Assembly (NCBI RefSeq): GCF_001425485.1
Contig: NZ_LMQW01000003.1
Location: 92,139 to 156,138 of the forward strand
Origin: Aureimonas sp. Leaf427
GTDB lineage: Bacteria; Pseudomonadota; Alphaproteobacteria; Rhizobiales; Rhizobiaceae
Direction: 5' to 3'
Length of the DNA: 64,000 nt
The notes beneath the pieces are model-generated. The model made no database searches. It saw nothing but the letters and a program-made list of their open reading frames with translations, and had not been told where the DNA came from. Of this stretch, positions 48,808-57,707 are shown in pieces. The position numbers and the translations under genes were made by a program. Position 1 is the stretch's first letter. Every line of letters begins with the position of its first letter.

Positions 48808-49680
48808 ATGGCAAAGACAGATGACAGGGCGGCGGTGATCGCGGCCGCGCGGATCGTATCCGGCGAGACCGGCGTATCGGCCCGCACCCTCCTCACCGTC
48901 GCGATCGTCGAGACGGCCTGCGTGCCCTATGCCGCGTTCGACGATCGGCGCGAACCGCTGATCCGCTTCGAGGGCCATTGCTTCGACCGGCTGCTTTCGC
49001 CGGAGGATCGCCCGGCCGCCCGCGCGGCGGGCCTAGCCGATCCCAAGGCCGGCGCCATTCGAAATCCCGCATCGCAGGCCGCGCGCTGGCGCCTTCTCGC
49101 CCGCGCCTCTGCCATCGACGCCGCTGCCGCCTATGCCGCGACCTCCTGGGGCCTCGGTCAGGTGATGGGATCGCACTGGAAGGTGCTGAACTACGAGAAC
49201 CCTGAAGCCCTCGCCGCCGAGGCGCGCGGCTCCATCGAGGGACAGTTCCGGCTGATGGCGCGGTTTCTGCGCGTCGGCGACCTCCACCGCCGGCTGGAGC
49301 GCGGCGACATTGCCGGCTTCTCCCGCCTCTACAACGGCCCCGCCTACCGCAGGAACGGCTACGACACCAAGCTCGCGGACGCACTTGCGACGGCCGGACG
49401 CTGGCTGTCCGAGAACCCGCCGCAAGTCGATCTCCCGGGCGTGCCGACCGCGCCTCTTCCTCGATCGACGGTGACGATCCCACCGAAGACTGCAGCGAAT
49501 GAGGCATCGAAGTCGGCGGAAGGGTGGTCGAAGCGGGGCGGCGGCCTATCTGCCCTCACCTCATGGCTACAGAACCTGTTCTCGACACGCGCGGCGACGC
49601 GCTCTTCCTCGACTTCGACGGCACGCTCGTCGGCTTTTGCGACGACCCCGCCGCCGTCCGCATCGACCCCGACATCCTGA
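48808..49680 (+). CDS. N-acetylmuramidase-domain protein (DUF3380), overlapping otsB
   Basis: 290 residues as read. Residues 1-200 form an endolysin-like N-acetylmuramidase domain: LTVAIVETACVPYAAFDDRREPLIRFEGHCFDRLL carries the glutamate in FEGH, then ATSWGLGQVMGSHWKVL and FSRLYNGPAYRRNGYDTKLADAL. No signal peptide is visible. The last 40 or so codons run out of frame through the start of otsB (118-base overlap) and read as Ser/Thr/Ala-rich low-complexity sequence, so the natural stop has probably been lost. Similar proteins occur as phage endolysins and as stand-alone chromosomal genes. Confidence 0.82.
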   Translation: MAKTDDRAAVIAAARIVSGETGVSARTLLTVAIVETACVPYAAFDDRREPLIRFEGHCFDRLLSPEDRPAARAAGLADPKAGAIRNPASQAARWRLLARASAIDAAAAYAATSWGLGQVMGSHWKVLNYENPEALAAEARGSIEGQFRLMARFLRVGDLHRRLERGDIAGFSRLYNGPAYRRNGYDTKLADALATAGRWLSENPPQVDLPGVPTAPLPRSTVTIPPKTAANEASKSAEGWSKRGGGLSALTSWLQNLFSTRAATRSSSTSTARSSAFATTPPPSASTPTS

Positions 49681-50330
49681 ACGTCCTCGCCGATCTTCAG
49701 GCGCGCCTCTCCGGCGCGCTTGCGATCGTCAGCGGCCGGCGGATCGTCGATCTCGACGGCTTCCTCGCCCCCCTCGCCTTCACCGCCGCCGGCGTTCACG
49801 GCCTGGAACAGCGAGGAAAGCCCGGCGAAGAGGTTCGGATACTGACCGTTCCCGGCACGCTCGATCCGCTTCGCCGCACGCTTCACACGGGCATCGTCGC
49901 GCGGCCCGGCCTGGAGCTGGAGGACAAGGGCACCGCGCTCGTTCTCCACACGCGCCGACGTCCCGAACTGGGCGGCGAAGCGATGAAGCTGATGAAGAAG
50001 GCCGTCGGCGACGAGGACGGCTTCGTCGTCATGAAGGGCAAGGACATCGTCGAGGTGCATCTGGCCGGCATGGACAAGGGCCGCGCCGTCGCCATGCTCA
50101 GCGCGTCCGCGCCCTTCGCGGGCCGGCGACCGGTCTATATCGGCGACGACGCCACCGACGAGTTCGCGCTCGCCCACGTTCGCAAGGCCGGCGGCGTCTC
50201 GATCAAGGTCGGGCCCGGCGAGACGATCGCCGAGCACCGCCTGGACGACGTCGAGGCCGTCCACGAATGGCTGACGATGGCCGCCGATGTCGCCGCGGCC
50301 CAGATCGACTCGAAAGGGAACGCACGATGA
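49563..50330 (+). CDS. otsB: trehalose-6-phosphate phosphatase
   Basis: 255 residues, HAD-type phosphatase. The motif FLDFDGTLVG carries the catalytic D17/D19, SGR follows in IVSGRRI, and GDDATDEFAL supplies the metal-binding acids. It removes phosphate from trehalose 6-phosphate made by OtsA. ATG 49563 is the last start before the conserved motif; an earlier in-frame start at 49524 is possible. Its stop overlaps the otsA start (ATGA). Confidence 0.93.
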   Translation: MATEPVLDTRGDALFLDFDGTLVGFCDDPAAVRIDPDILNVLADLQARLSGALAIVSGRRIVDLDGFLAPLAFTAAGVHGLEQRGKPGEEVRILTVPGTLDPLRRTLHTGIVARPGLELEDKGTALVLHTRRRPELGGEAMKLMKKAVGDEDGFVVMKGKDIVEVHLAGMDKGRAVAMLSASAPFAGRRPVYIGDDATDEFALAHVRKAGGVSIKVGPGETIAEHRLDDVEAVHEWLTMAADVAAAQIDSKGNAR

Positions 50331-51754
50331 GCGAGCCACGTCTGGTCGTCGTCTCGAACCGCGTCGGGCCCCTCGACGACGAGGGCAAGGCGGGCGGCCT
50401 CGCGGTTGGCCTTGCCGACGCGCTGCGCCGCCGGGGCGGGCTCTGGTTCGGCTGGAGCGGAGAGACCGACGAGGCGGCGGCGGACGGTCCGGTCAAGACG
50501 GAGCGCCACGGGCAGACCGAGCTGGCCACGATCGATCTGACGCCGGAGGAGAACGAGGGTTTCTATCTCGGCTATGCCAACCGCTCGCTCTGGCCGCTGC
50601 TGCACTACAGGCTGGACCTCGTGCAGTTCGACCGCAGCTTCGATCGCGTCTACCACGCGGTGAACCGCCGCTTCGCCGAGCGCCTTGCGCCCCTTTTGCG
50701 GCCCGACGATCTCGTCTGGGTCCACGACTACCACTTCTTCCCGCTCGGCGCGGAGCTTCGCAAGGCGGGCTTTGCCGGGCGCATCGGCTATTTCCTGCAC
50801 ATTCCCTTCTGCCCGCCCGAAATCTTCACGGCCCTGCCGGCGAGCCACGATCTCGTGCGCGCCATGCTGGCCTACGACCTCGTCGGCTTCCAGACCGAGA
50901 CCGACCGGATGAACTTCCTCGCCTTCTGCACGCGCGAGCTCGGCGGCGAGGTTCTGGAGGGCAACCGGGTGCGCGTCGGCGACCGCACGATCGAGGTCGA
51001 CAGCTTTCCCATCGGCATCGACGCGGAAGGCTATCGGCGCTTCGCCGTCTCGCCGGAGGCCGGCGAGCACGAGGAGATGCTGCGCGACATCGCCAAGGGC
51101 CGGCCGCTCGTCGTCGGCGTCGACCGGCTGGACTACACGAAGGGCATCGTCGAGCGGCTCCTCGGCTTCGAGCGTCTGCTGGAGGACCACGAGGAGATGC
51201 GCGGCGGCGTGAACCTCCTGCAGATCGCGCCGCTCTCGCGCGCCGAACTCGAGACCTATGCGGGCTTGCGCACGGAGCTGGAGGCGACCGCCGGGCGCGT
51301 CAACGGACGTTTCGCGACCCTCGACTGGACGCCGATCCAGATCATGACGACGGGCTTCACCCGCCGGGCGCTGGCCGGCATCTATCGCGCCGCGCGCGTC
51401 TGCTTCGTCACGCCGCTGCGCGACGGCATGAACCTCGTCGCCAAGGAATACGTGGCCGCGCAGGACCCGACCGATCCGGGCGTCCTTCTCCTCTCGCGCT
51501 TTGCGGGCGCGCGGGCCGAGCTGGAAGGCGGCGCCCTCCTCGTCAACCCGTACAATCCCGACACGATGGCGGATGCCTTGAAGCGGGCGCTGACGATGAA
51601 GCTCGACGAGCGCATCGAGCGCTTCGAGGCCATGCGCGAGACCGTCTTCGCGGGCACGGCGAGCCGCTGGTGCGACCGCTTTCTCGGCGCTCTGGCGGAC
51701 GTCCCCGCCCCATCGCAACCGGCGAGCGAGGAGCCCCCTGTTCAAGCCTCCTGA
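50327..51754 (+). CDS. otsA: trehalose-6-phosphate synthase
   Basis: 475 residues, GT20 family. The N-terminal RLVVVSNRVG and GGLAVGL, VWVHDYHFFPL, FLHIPFCPPEIF and DRLDYTKGI motifs and the C-terminal TPLRDGMNLVAKEYVA donor site are present. It joins UDP-glucose (or GDP-glucose) and glucose 6-phosphate. Four-base overlap with otsB shows coupled translation; the order otsB-otsA is intact. Trehalose here serves osmotic and desiccation tolerance in related bacteria. Confidence 0.95.
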   Translation: MSEPRLVVVSNRVGPLDDEGKAGGLAVGLADALRRRGGLWFGWSGETDEAAADGPVKTERHGQTELATIDLTPEENEGFYLGYANRSLWPLLHYRLDLVQFDRSFDRVYHAVNRRFAERLAPLLRPDDLVWVHDYHFFPLGAELRKAGFAGRIGYFLHIPFCPPEIFTALPASHDLVRAMLAYDLVGFQTETDRMNFLAFCTRELGGEVLEGNRVRVGDRTIEVDSFPIGIDAEGYRRFAVSPEAGEHEEMLRDIAKGRPLVVGVDRLDYTKGIVERLLGFERLLEDHEEMRGGVNLLQIAPLSRAELETYAGLRTELEATAGRVNGRFATLDWTPIQIMTTGFTRRALAGIYRAARVCFVTPLRDGMNLVAKEYVAAQDPTDPGVLLLSRFAGARAELEGGALLVNPYNPDTMADALKRALTMKLDERIERFEAMRETVFAGTASRWCDRFLGALADVPAPSQPASEEPPVQAS

Positions 51755-51798
51755 CAGGGATTAGACCTCGCAGCGCTCGACCCTTCCAGCTTGAACAG
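51738..51798. repeat. 10-bp inverted repeat across the otsA end
   Basis: CTGTTCAAGC (51738-51747, inside the last otsA codons) and GCTTGAACAG (51789-51798), separated by 41 bases. It could form the transcript end of otsBA, but the loop is long. Confidence 0.35.
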
Positions 51799-51820
51799 AC
51801 AAACGTCCGGGAGCCCCGAC

Positions 51821-52465
51821 ATGGCGCAGAACTCCGAAGCCCTGATGGGCGTCCTTTCCGCACAGCCGGTCATGCCGGTCGTCGCCGTCGACAGCGCGGC
51901 CGAGGCGGTTCTCCTGGCGCGGGCTCTGGCCAAGGGCGGCCTGAAGGCGATCGAGATCACGCTGCGCACGCCCTCTGCGCTCGACGCGATCAAGGCCGTC
52001 GCCGAGGAAGTGCCGGAGACGGTCTGCGGCGCCGGCACGGTGCTGAATCCCAAGCAGTTCGAGCAGGCGCTCGCCGCTGGCGCGAAGTTCGTCGTCTCGC
52101 CCGGCGCGACGGTCGAGCTCCTCGACGCCGCCAAGGGCGCCCCCGCGCCGCTCCTGCCGGGCGCCGCGACCCCGAGCGAGCTGATGGCCATGCTCGAAGA
52201 AGGCTACCGGGTCCTGAAGTTCTTCCCCGCCGAACAGCTCGGCGGCATCGCCTATCTGAAGGCGCTGGCGCCGGTCTTCCAGGCCGTCACCTTCTGCCCG
52301 ACCGGCGGCGTCTCCATGGCGAACGTGCGCGACTATCTGGCCCTGCCGAACATCGTCTGCGTCGGCGGCTCCTGGGTCGCGCCGAAGGCGGCGATCGCGG
52401 CCGGCAACTACGACGAGATCACCCGCCTCGCCGCCGAGGCCGCGGCGCTCCGCCCGGCCGCCTGA
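51821..52465 (+). CDS. eda: 2-keto-3-deoxy-6-phosphogluconate aldolase
   Basis: 214 residues. KDPG aldolase signatures: EITLRTPSALDAI with the catalytic glutamate, GAGTVLNPKQ, FVVSPG, and the Schiff-base lysine in RVLKFFPAEQLGG. Cleaves KDPG to pyruvate and glyceraldehyde 3-phosphate in the Entner-Doudoroff pathway. Start chosen as ATG after GGGAG; the frame is open to 51791. No edd gene is in the window. Confidence 0.94.
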   Translation: MAQNSEALMGVLSAQPVMPVVAVDSAAEAVLLARALAKGGLKAIEITLRTPSALDAIKAVAEEVPETVCGAGTVLNPKQFEQALAAGAKFVVSPGATVELLDAAKGAPAPLLPGAATPSELMAMLEEGYRVLKFFPAEQLGGIAYLKALAPVFQAVTFCPTGGVSMANVRDYLALPNIVCVGGSWVAPKAAIAAGNYDEITRLAAEAAALRPAA

Positions 52466-52498
52466 CGCGCCGCAGCCCGCCACGTCTCGGATCGTCCC

Positions 52499-53371
52499 AT
52501 GCGCCGCAGGTTTCCGCTCGCCCTTGCCGCCGCCCTCTCTGCGCCGCTCCTCCTCGGCGGCTGCACGGCGGCGGGCGTCGTCAACGCGCTGACCTCCAGC
52601 GCGGGATACGCGGTCGAGACGAACATCCGCTATGCGCCGGGTCCGCGCGGCACGCTCGATCTCTACGTGCCGGACGGCGCAGGCGCCACGGCGCCCGTCG
52701 TCGTGTTCTTCTACGGCGGAAGCTGGGATTCGGGCTCCAAGGATCTCTACCTCTTCGCCGCGCAGGCGCTGGCGAGACGCGGCATCGTCGTCGCGATCCC
52801 GGACTACCGCGTCTATCCCGAAGTGCGCTTTCCGGCCTTCGTCGAGGATGGAGCGAAAGCCGTGGCCTTCGTCGAGGCCGCGGCGGCGAAGGGGCGCTTC
52901 GATCTTGCCCCCGGGCGCCATCCGCTCTTCGTCATGGGCCATTCGGCCGGCGCCGAAATCGCGGCCCTTCTGGCGACCGACGAGCGCTATCTGAGACGCG
53001 AAGGCCTCGCGCCCGGCCGTCTCGCGGGCTTCGTGGGTCTCGCCGGCCCCTACGATTTCCTGCCGCTCAAGGAAGAGCGCTACCGGCAGATTTTTCCGGA
53101 AGCCCTTCGCGCGGCGAGCCAGCCGGTGAACTTCATCGACGGGCGCGAGCCGCCGATGCTCCTGATCGCCGGCAGCGCGGACAGGACCGTGGACCCGAAG
53201 AACACCCGCTCGCTGGCGGCCAAAGTGACGAGCAAGGGCGGCGAGGCCGAGGCGATGATCGTGCCGGGCGTCGACCACATCGGCGCAGTCAGCGCGCTCT
53301 CGACGGCGCTTCCCTTCAACGACCCCGCCATCCGCGACGCTGTCGTCGCCTTCATCGAGAGGCACTCATGA
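52499..53371 (+). CDS. alpha/beta hydrolase lipoprotein (esterase/carboxylesterase-like)
   Basis: 290 residues. A lipobox LLGGC places the lipidated cysteine at C22, so the enzyme should be membrane-anchored in the periplasm. The hydrolase core has the oxyanion motif FYGGSWDSG, nucleophile elbow GHSAGAE, an acid near GSADRTVDP and a histidine in VPGVDHIGAVS. The layout resembles BD-FAE/kynurenine-formamidase-like hydrolases; the substrate is unknown. It overlaps the GNAT gene by four bases (ATGA). Confidence 0.87.
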   Translation: MRRRFPLALAAALSAPLLLGGCTAAGVVNALTSSAGYAVETNIRYAPGPRGTLDLYVPDGAGATAPVVVFFYGGSWDSGSKDLYLFAAQALARRGIVVAIPDYRVYPEVRFPAFVEDGAKAVAFVEAAAAKGRFDLAPGRHPLFVMGHSAGAEIAALLATDERYLRREGLAPGRLAGFVGLAGPYDFLPLKEERYRQIFPEALRAASQPVNFIDGREPPMLLIAGSADRTVDPKNTRSLAAKVTSKGGEAEAMIVPGVDHIGAVSALSTALPFNDPAIRDAVVAFIERHS

Positions 53372-54045
53372 TCCCGCTCGACCAGTGGACCCCGCGCCCG
53401 CGCCCCGGCAACGCGCCACTGTCCGGCGCCGTCGTCCGCGTCGAGCCGATCGTGGATTCCGGCCGCTTCGGCGAACTCTACGAGAGCTTCACCGCGCCCG
53501 GTGGCGACACCCTCTGGGCCTATCTGCCCTACGGCCCCTTCGAGGACCGCGCCGCCTTCGAGAGCTTCGCAGGCACAACCTACCGAACCGAAGATCCCTT
53601 GTTCCACGCGATCGTGCCGGCCTTATCGGGCAAGGCGGAGGGCGTCGCCTCGCTGATGCGGATCGACCCGCCGAACGGCGTCGTCGAAATCGGCCACATC
53701 TGCCTCGGTCCCGGCCTGCAGGGCACGCGCGCGGCGACGGAGGCCTTTTATCTCCTCTTCCGCCGCGTCTTCGAGGAGCTCGGCTATCGGCGGCTGGAGT
53801 GGAAGTGCAACGACGCGAACGCGCCGTCCAAGCGCGCCGCCGAACGGCTCGGCTTCACCTTCGAAGGGCTGTTCCGCCAGCACATGATCGTCAAGGGCGC
53901 GAACCGCGACACTGCCTGGTATGCGATTCTCGACAGCGAATGGCCTGCGATTGCGAAGGGCTTCGAATCCTGGCTCGCAGCGGAGAATTTCGACGAAGCC
54001 GGCCGGCAGCGCCGGAGCCTCGCCTCGTTCCGCACCGCAGCCTGA
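53368..54045 (+). CDS. GNAT family N-acetyltransferase
   Basis: 225 residues, RimJ/RimL-like GNAT. The acetyl-CoA region is seen in GHICLGPGLQGTRAATEAFYLL and the C-terminal NDANAPSKRAAERLGFTFEGLFRQHMIVKG. The acceptor could be a ribosomal or other protein N-terminus or a small amine. Coupled to the upstream lipoprotein esterase. Confidence 0.86.
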   Translation: MIPLDQWTPRPRPGNAPLSGAVVRVEPIVDSGRFGELYESFTAPGGDTLWAYLPYGPFEDRAAFESFAGTTYRTEDPLFHAIVPALSGKAEGVASLMRIDPPNGVVEIGHICLGPGLQGTRAATEAFYLLFRRVFEELGYRRLEWKCNDANAPSKRAAERLGFTFEGLFRQHMIVKGANRDTAWYAILDSEWPAIAKGFESWLAAENFDEAGRQRRSLASFRTAA

Positions 54046-54057
54046 AAGAGGCGCGCC

Positions 54058-54252
54058 TCAGTCCAGCGTGCGCGCTTCCGAGGCCAGCATGATCGGAATG
54101 CCGTCGCGGATCGGAAAGGCCAGACGCGCCGCCTCCGACACGAGCTCGTTCCGCGCGGAATCGTAGCGAAGGGATGCCTTGGTCAGCGGACAGACCAGGA
54201 GTTCGAGCAACTTCGGATCGGGCCGCCCATCGGCTCTATAGGTCTGCGGCAT
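54058..54252 (-). CDS. Trm112 family protein (UPF0434)
   Basis: 64 residues: [21 protein letters not shown] and [12 protein letters not shown] are the conserved halves. Bacterial members are small and usually keep one CP pair, as here; they may chaperone methyltransferases. ATG follows AAAGGGA at eight bases. It is 61 bases downstream of the LON-domain gene on the same strand. Confidence 0.9.
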   Translation of the reverse strand: MPQTYRADGRPDPKLLELLVCPLTKASLRYDSARNELVSEAARLAFPIRDGIPIMLASEARTLD

Positions 54253-54313
54253 GTCGATATCCCTTTCGTCCGCCTCACGGAGAGACGAAGCACAAGACGC
54301 CCGTCGGATGTTT

Positions 54314-54994
54314 CTACTGCAACGTGCCGGAGCCGCCATCCTCGCCTGCGCCGCGCGCCAGCGCGATCTCGGTCATCGCGACCAGCGTTTCCGCGCGCGA
54401 TCGAAGATCGGGGGCCTCCAGCAGCGCCTGCTTCTCGGCGGGGCCATAGGGCGACATCATGCAGATCGCGTTGACCAGCGTCTCGTTGGAGGCCTTGGTC
54501 ACGCTCTCCCAGTCGGCGTCGAGCTGGTTGGCATCGAGATACATGCGGAAGGCCCGCAGCAGCGCCTCGCGGTCCACGTCCTCGGCGCCGAGGCTGGTGT
54601 TGAGATCGGCCACGAAGGCGGCCAGCCGGCACGCGCGATAGGGCGTCTTGACCTCGAGCTCCTCTACCACGCGAAAGCGCGCGATGCCGTGCATGGAGAC
54701 GATGTAGCGTCCGTCGCCCGTCTCGCTGAGCGACGTGATGCGTCCGAGGCAGCCGACCTGACAGAGGTCCGGCTCGCCGTTCGCCAGACGAGAGCCGTCG
54801 AGCCGCGGCTGGATCATGCCGATCACACGGTCCTTGGCCATGGCGTCGTCGATCATGGCGAGATAGCGCGGCTCGAAGATGTTCAGCGGCATCTGGCCGC
54901 CCGGCAGGAGGAGAGCGCCGGACAGGGGAAACACGGGCACCGTTTCCGGCAGATCGGACTCGACGGTGTAATTGTAGTTTCCCGCATGAACCAA
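54314..54994 (-). CDS. LON peptidase substrate-binding domain protein
   Basis: 226 residues with the N-terminal substrate-binding domain of Lon protease but no ATPase or protease domain: [30 protein letters not shown] opens it, and [20 protein letters not shown] follows. Function unclear; it may act as an adaptor or regulator. TTG start chosen because GGAGG is nine bases upstream; the frame stays open to 56014 only as a shadow of the thioredoxin gene. Likely one unit with the Trm112-like and thioredoxin genes. Confidence 0.88.
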   Translation of the reverse strand: MVHAGNYNYTVESDLPETVPVFPLSGALLLPGGQMPLNIFEPRYLAMIDDAMAKDRVIGMIQPRLDGSRLANGEPDLCQVGCLGRITSLSETGDGRYIVSMHGIARFRVVEELEVKTPYRACRLAAFVADLNTSLGAEDVDREALLRAFRMYLDANQLDADWESVTKASNETLVNAICMMSPYGPAEKQALLEAPDLRSRAETLVAMTEIALARGAGEDGGSGTLQ

Positions 54995-55233
54995 GCTGGT
55001 AGTCCTCCTGATCTCGTCGCCTTCGCCCGTTCGCACCCTGCCGCCCGCGAACCCGAGGGAACGAGACGGCGAGGCGCCCGTTGTGCGGGGCTCAGCTTCA
55101 GAATTGGAGCCGATGGCCGCAATCTCAAGAGCCGCGCCGCGTCTGCGACTCCGTGGGCATTTGCCGACGCTTCGCACGGCCGGGCGACGCCCGCCCGGCT
55201 CCGACCGGACCGGCGTTCGAATCGCGGGCTCCG

Positions 55234-56247
55234 TCAGGAGAAGAGCAGCGTCGAAAGCTTGCGCCGCGCATCCTTGGTGGCCGCATCGCCGCCGCCCCAG
55301 GCCTCGAAGAATTCGAGCAGCTTCCGACGTGCGCCGTCCTCGTTCCAGCTGCGGTCGCGCCGGATGATCTCCAGGAGGTGGCCCGCCGCGACGTCGCGCT
55401 GTCCCCTCGCCTGCGCGATCAGCGCCAGATCGAAGCGCGCCTGGTGATCGTCGGCATCGCCCTCGATCCGCGCCTGGAGGGCGACGGGATCGCCGAGTTC
55501 CGCGATCTCCTCGGCGAGCTTCAGCCGCGTCGCGACGCCCGCGACCGCCGGGTCCGCCGCCTTGTCGGCCGGAACGGAGTCGAGGATCGCCCGCGCATGG
55601 GCCGCGTCGCCCATCGTGAGATAGCAGTCGGCAAGTCCGCCGAGCGCGCCGACATGGCCCGCATCGTGCTGCAGGATCGCGCTGAAGACCTGCGCGGCCT
55701 GCGTCACGTCGCCCTCGGCCAGAAGCGCCTTGGCATCCTCGAAGGCCGCCGCGACCGGGTCCTCGCCCCCCGCAGCCGCGCCCCCTGTGAGCCGATCGAC
55801 GAAGGCCTTGACCTCGCTTTCCGGCAGCGCGCCCATGAAGCCGTCCACCGGCTGGCCGTTGACGAAGGCGAAGACGGCCGGGATCGACTGCACGCCGAGC
55901 TGGCCGGCGATCGAGGGATGCTCGTCGATGTTCATCTTGACGAGCTTCACGCGCCCGCCGGCCGCATGGACCACCTTTTCGAGGATCGGCGTCAGCTGCT
56001 TGCAGGGGCCGCACCAGGGCGCCCAGAAATCGACGAGCACCGGCTGGCGACGCGACTCCTGAAGCACGTCGGCGGGAAACTTCGCCGTGGTCGTGTCCTT
56101 GACGAGATCGGCGGCGCCCGCCGGGGAAGGAGCGGCGCCGCCGCCGCCACCAGTCGGCGCGGATGGCGCGCGTGCGCCCGTGGCCGTCGTCTGCGCGCCG
56201 TAGCCCTGTGTGCCGTAGCCCTGTGTGCCGTAGGGATTGTTGCTCAT
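55234..56247 (-). CDS. thioredoxin-domain co-chaperone (CnoX/YbbN-like)
   Basis: 337 residues. A Gly/Tyr-rich start has a short tandem repeat (PYGTQGYGTQGYGAQ, from a 15-base DNA repeat near 56198-56240), then a thioredoxin domain with WAPWCGPC (about 88-95) and a C-terminal TPR-like half (about 200-337: LAEGDVTQAAQVFSAIL ... ARRKLLEFFEAWG). The layout is that of CnoX, which shields proteins under oxidative stress; it keeps CGPC rather than SxxC. GAGGACGAG precedes ATG. Confidence 0.9.
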   Translation of the reverse strand: MSNNPYGTQGYGTQGYGAQTTATGARAPSAPTGGGGGAAPSPAGAADLVKDTTTAKFPADVLQESRRQPVLVDFWAPWCGPCKQLTPILEKVVHAAGGRVKLVKMNIDEHPSIAGQLGVQSIPAVFAFVNGQPVDGFMGALPESEVKAFVDRLTGGAAAGGEDPVAAAFEDAKALLAEGDVTQAAQVFSAILQHDAGHVGALGGLADCYLTMGDAAHARAILDSVPADKAADPAVAGVATRLKLAEEIAELGDPVALQARIEGDADDHQARFDLALIAQARGQRDVAAGHLLEIIRRDRSWNEDGARRKLLEFFEAWGGGDAATKDARRKLSTLLFS

Positions 56248-56282
56248 TCTCGTCCTCGTTGATGCAGGCTCGAACCGGCGGC

Positions 56283-56792
56283 TCACGCCTCGGCGGGCAG
56301 CTCGCGGGGCAGGATCAAGGGCTCGTGGCCCGTGGCGTCGAAAAAGCGAAGAAGATCGTCGCGGCGGATGGTCGTCGTCGCCTCGTTGGTCAGCGGATGG
56401 CAGTTGACCATATCGTGCGACAGAAGCCCCTCATCAAGCACGAGCCGGACGGCGTGGTCGCCATCGTTGATCAGCGCGAAGGCGGTGACCGAACCCGGCG
56501 CCACGCCGAGCATGGCGGTCATCTGCTCGGCACCGACGAAGGAGACCCGCCCCTGCGCGCCGATCGCCTTGTGCAGCACCTTCAGGTCGAGGACGAGGTT
56601 CTCCTCCGCGACGATCAGGAAGACCGAACCCTTCTTGTCCTTCACCACGAGATTCTTGGTGTGCCCGCCCGCGATCTCGCCGCGCAGCGCCTGGCTTTCC
56701 TCGACGGTGTGGAGCGGCGGGTGATCGACCGTCACCGTCTCGATCCCGAGCGCCTCGAGCATTTCGCCAAGCTCGGCCCGCGTCTTCGCCAT
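56283..56792 (-). CDS. YbaK/prolyl-tRNA-synthetase-associated deacylase-like protein
   Basis: 169 residues of the ProX/YbaK editing fold: VDHPPLHTVEE, GGHTKNLVVKDKKGSVFLIV, GVAPGSVTAFALINDG and LVLDEGLLSHDMVNCHPLTN. These proteins hydrolyse mischarged aminoacyl-tRNA such as Ala-tRNA-Pro. The ATG giving AKTRAELGEML is chosen by family length. It ends 36 bases upstream of the thioredoxin gene start on the same strand. Confidence 0.92.
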   Translation of the reverse strand: MAKTRAELGEMLEALGIETVTVDHPPLHTVEESQALRGEIAGGHTKNLVVKDKKGSVFLIVAEENLVLDLKVLHKAIGAQGRVSFVGAEQMTAMLGVAPGSVTAFALINDGDHAVRLVLDEGLLSHDMVNCHPLTNEATTTIRRDDLLRFFDATGHEPLILPRELPAEA

Positions 56793-57159
56793 TCCCGTCC
56801 CCGTCATCATCGTCTGCGGCCCGCCGACCATCGCCGGGCGCGTCGCGCCTGAGGCCTGCCGATCATCGCTCGTCGCGGCGCCTCTCGAGACCGAAGGTTT
56901 CGCTCGGCGCGCTGCCGCTCCATCCGCGACCGGGGTAATCCGGGACGCGCCCACGATCAAGCGCCGACGCCGAACCGCGACGCGCACCGCCGTCGCGCAC
57001 GCAAGGCCCGCCCCCCCGACCCTCAGCCGCAGGGCGAAAAACGCGCCTCGTGCGGCCTTTCCGAAAATTCCGCATCGAAAAGCCGACAACCCTGTTGCAA
57101 TCCCCATCGGCCTGGGGCATACACCGCCTCGTCCGCAGCAAGTCGCTGCGGCGGAGCGG

Positions 57160-57234
57160 GCGGGCGTAGCTCAGGGGTAGAGCACAACCTTGCCAAGGTT
57201 GGGGTCGAGGGTTCGAATCCCTTCGCCCGCTCCA
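57160..57234 (+). tRNA. tRNA-Gly (GCC)
   Basis: 75 bases including encoded CCA. Acceptor stem GCGGGCG/CGCCCGC, anticodon GCC at 57192-57194 in ACCTTGCCAAGGT, T arm GAGGGTTCGAATCCCTT. Its 3' end is a usual integration target. Confidence 0.98.
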
Positions 57235-57264
57235 GTTTTTCCTCGTGAATTCAATTATATACGA

Positions 57265-57281
57265 GGATCCCTGCGGGATCC
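57265..57281 (+). terminator. hairpin after tRNA-Gly
   Basis: Perfect 7-bp stem GGATCCC/GGGATCC with a TGC loop, followed by TTTCT, 30 bases past the tRNA. A weaker CCTCGT/ACGAGG stem sits just before it. Confidence 0.55.
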
Positions 57282-57285
57282 TTTC

Positions 57286-57471
57286 TGGAGACATATCCTG
57301 TAAGGATGCGGCTTGTCTCCATATTGTCTCCAGCAGAACGCTAGCCCACGGCGGCTTTCGGATATGGTAGCGTTGACGGCCCCGCTTCCCGCTGCCGTCT
57401 CACCTTTTGCCCGATACGCTTTTGGAGACATGAGTCGGCCCCTTTGGAGACAACGGCCACCTGTGGAGACA
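57286..57471. repeat. six copies of TGGAGACA in direct and inverted orientation
   Basis: Direct copies at 57286, 57423, 57445 and 57464; inverted copies (TGTCTCCA) at 57314 and 57325. Eight-base identity, spacing 11-22 bases within the two groups. The arrangement resembles integrase arm-type sites beside a tRNA target. Confidence 0.7.
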
Positions 57472-57707
57472 AACTGGCAGAGGTCAGGTTCTCTAATGAA
57501 AGGTTCCTTCCGGATTCGCGCTGGTGGAGGTGACGTGGAGATCGATGAGGGTGCGATCAAACGATCAGCGATCCGGTGAGCGAGGCAAAGCCTGTCGTGC
57601 TCACCACGGAATGCATCGTGCGATCGGACCGCCTGTTTCGGAGGATGTTCTCGAACCAGGAGTCTAGAGGTTGAGACACCTGCCATCGAAGATGCTTCTT
57701 CCATACG

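Larger units (their letters stand above)
57235..57707. other. gene-free tRNA-distal region, possible attachment-site remnant
   Basis: 473 bases between tRNA-Gly and the MocR-type gene. No supported gene; open frames on both strands resemble nothing known. Its first 250 bases are AT-richer and hold six TGGAGACA octamers in both orientations and two small hairpins. The genes to the right differ in gene content from the left flank. An integrase gene was not found. Confidence 0.5.

Noticed and set aside
56863..57294. Minus-strand frame with the RRDSNPRPQPWQG peptide
   Set aside because: This is the antisense reading of tRNA-Gly, a common false protein prediction.
57286..57471. TGGAGACA copies as a CRISPR array
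   Set aside because: The unit is only 8 bases, occurs in both orientations and has irregular spacing; no cas genes are present.
57255..57704. Minus-strand frame next to tRNA-Gly as an integrase remnant
   Set aside because: No tyrosine-recombinase motif is visible; the R-H-R-Y residues are absent.
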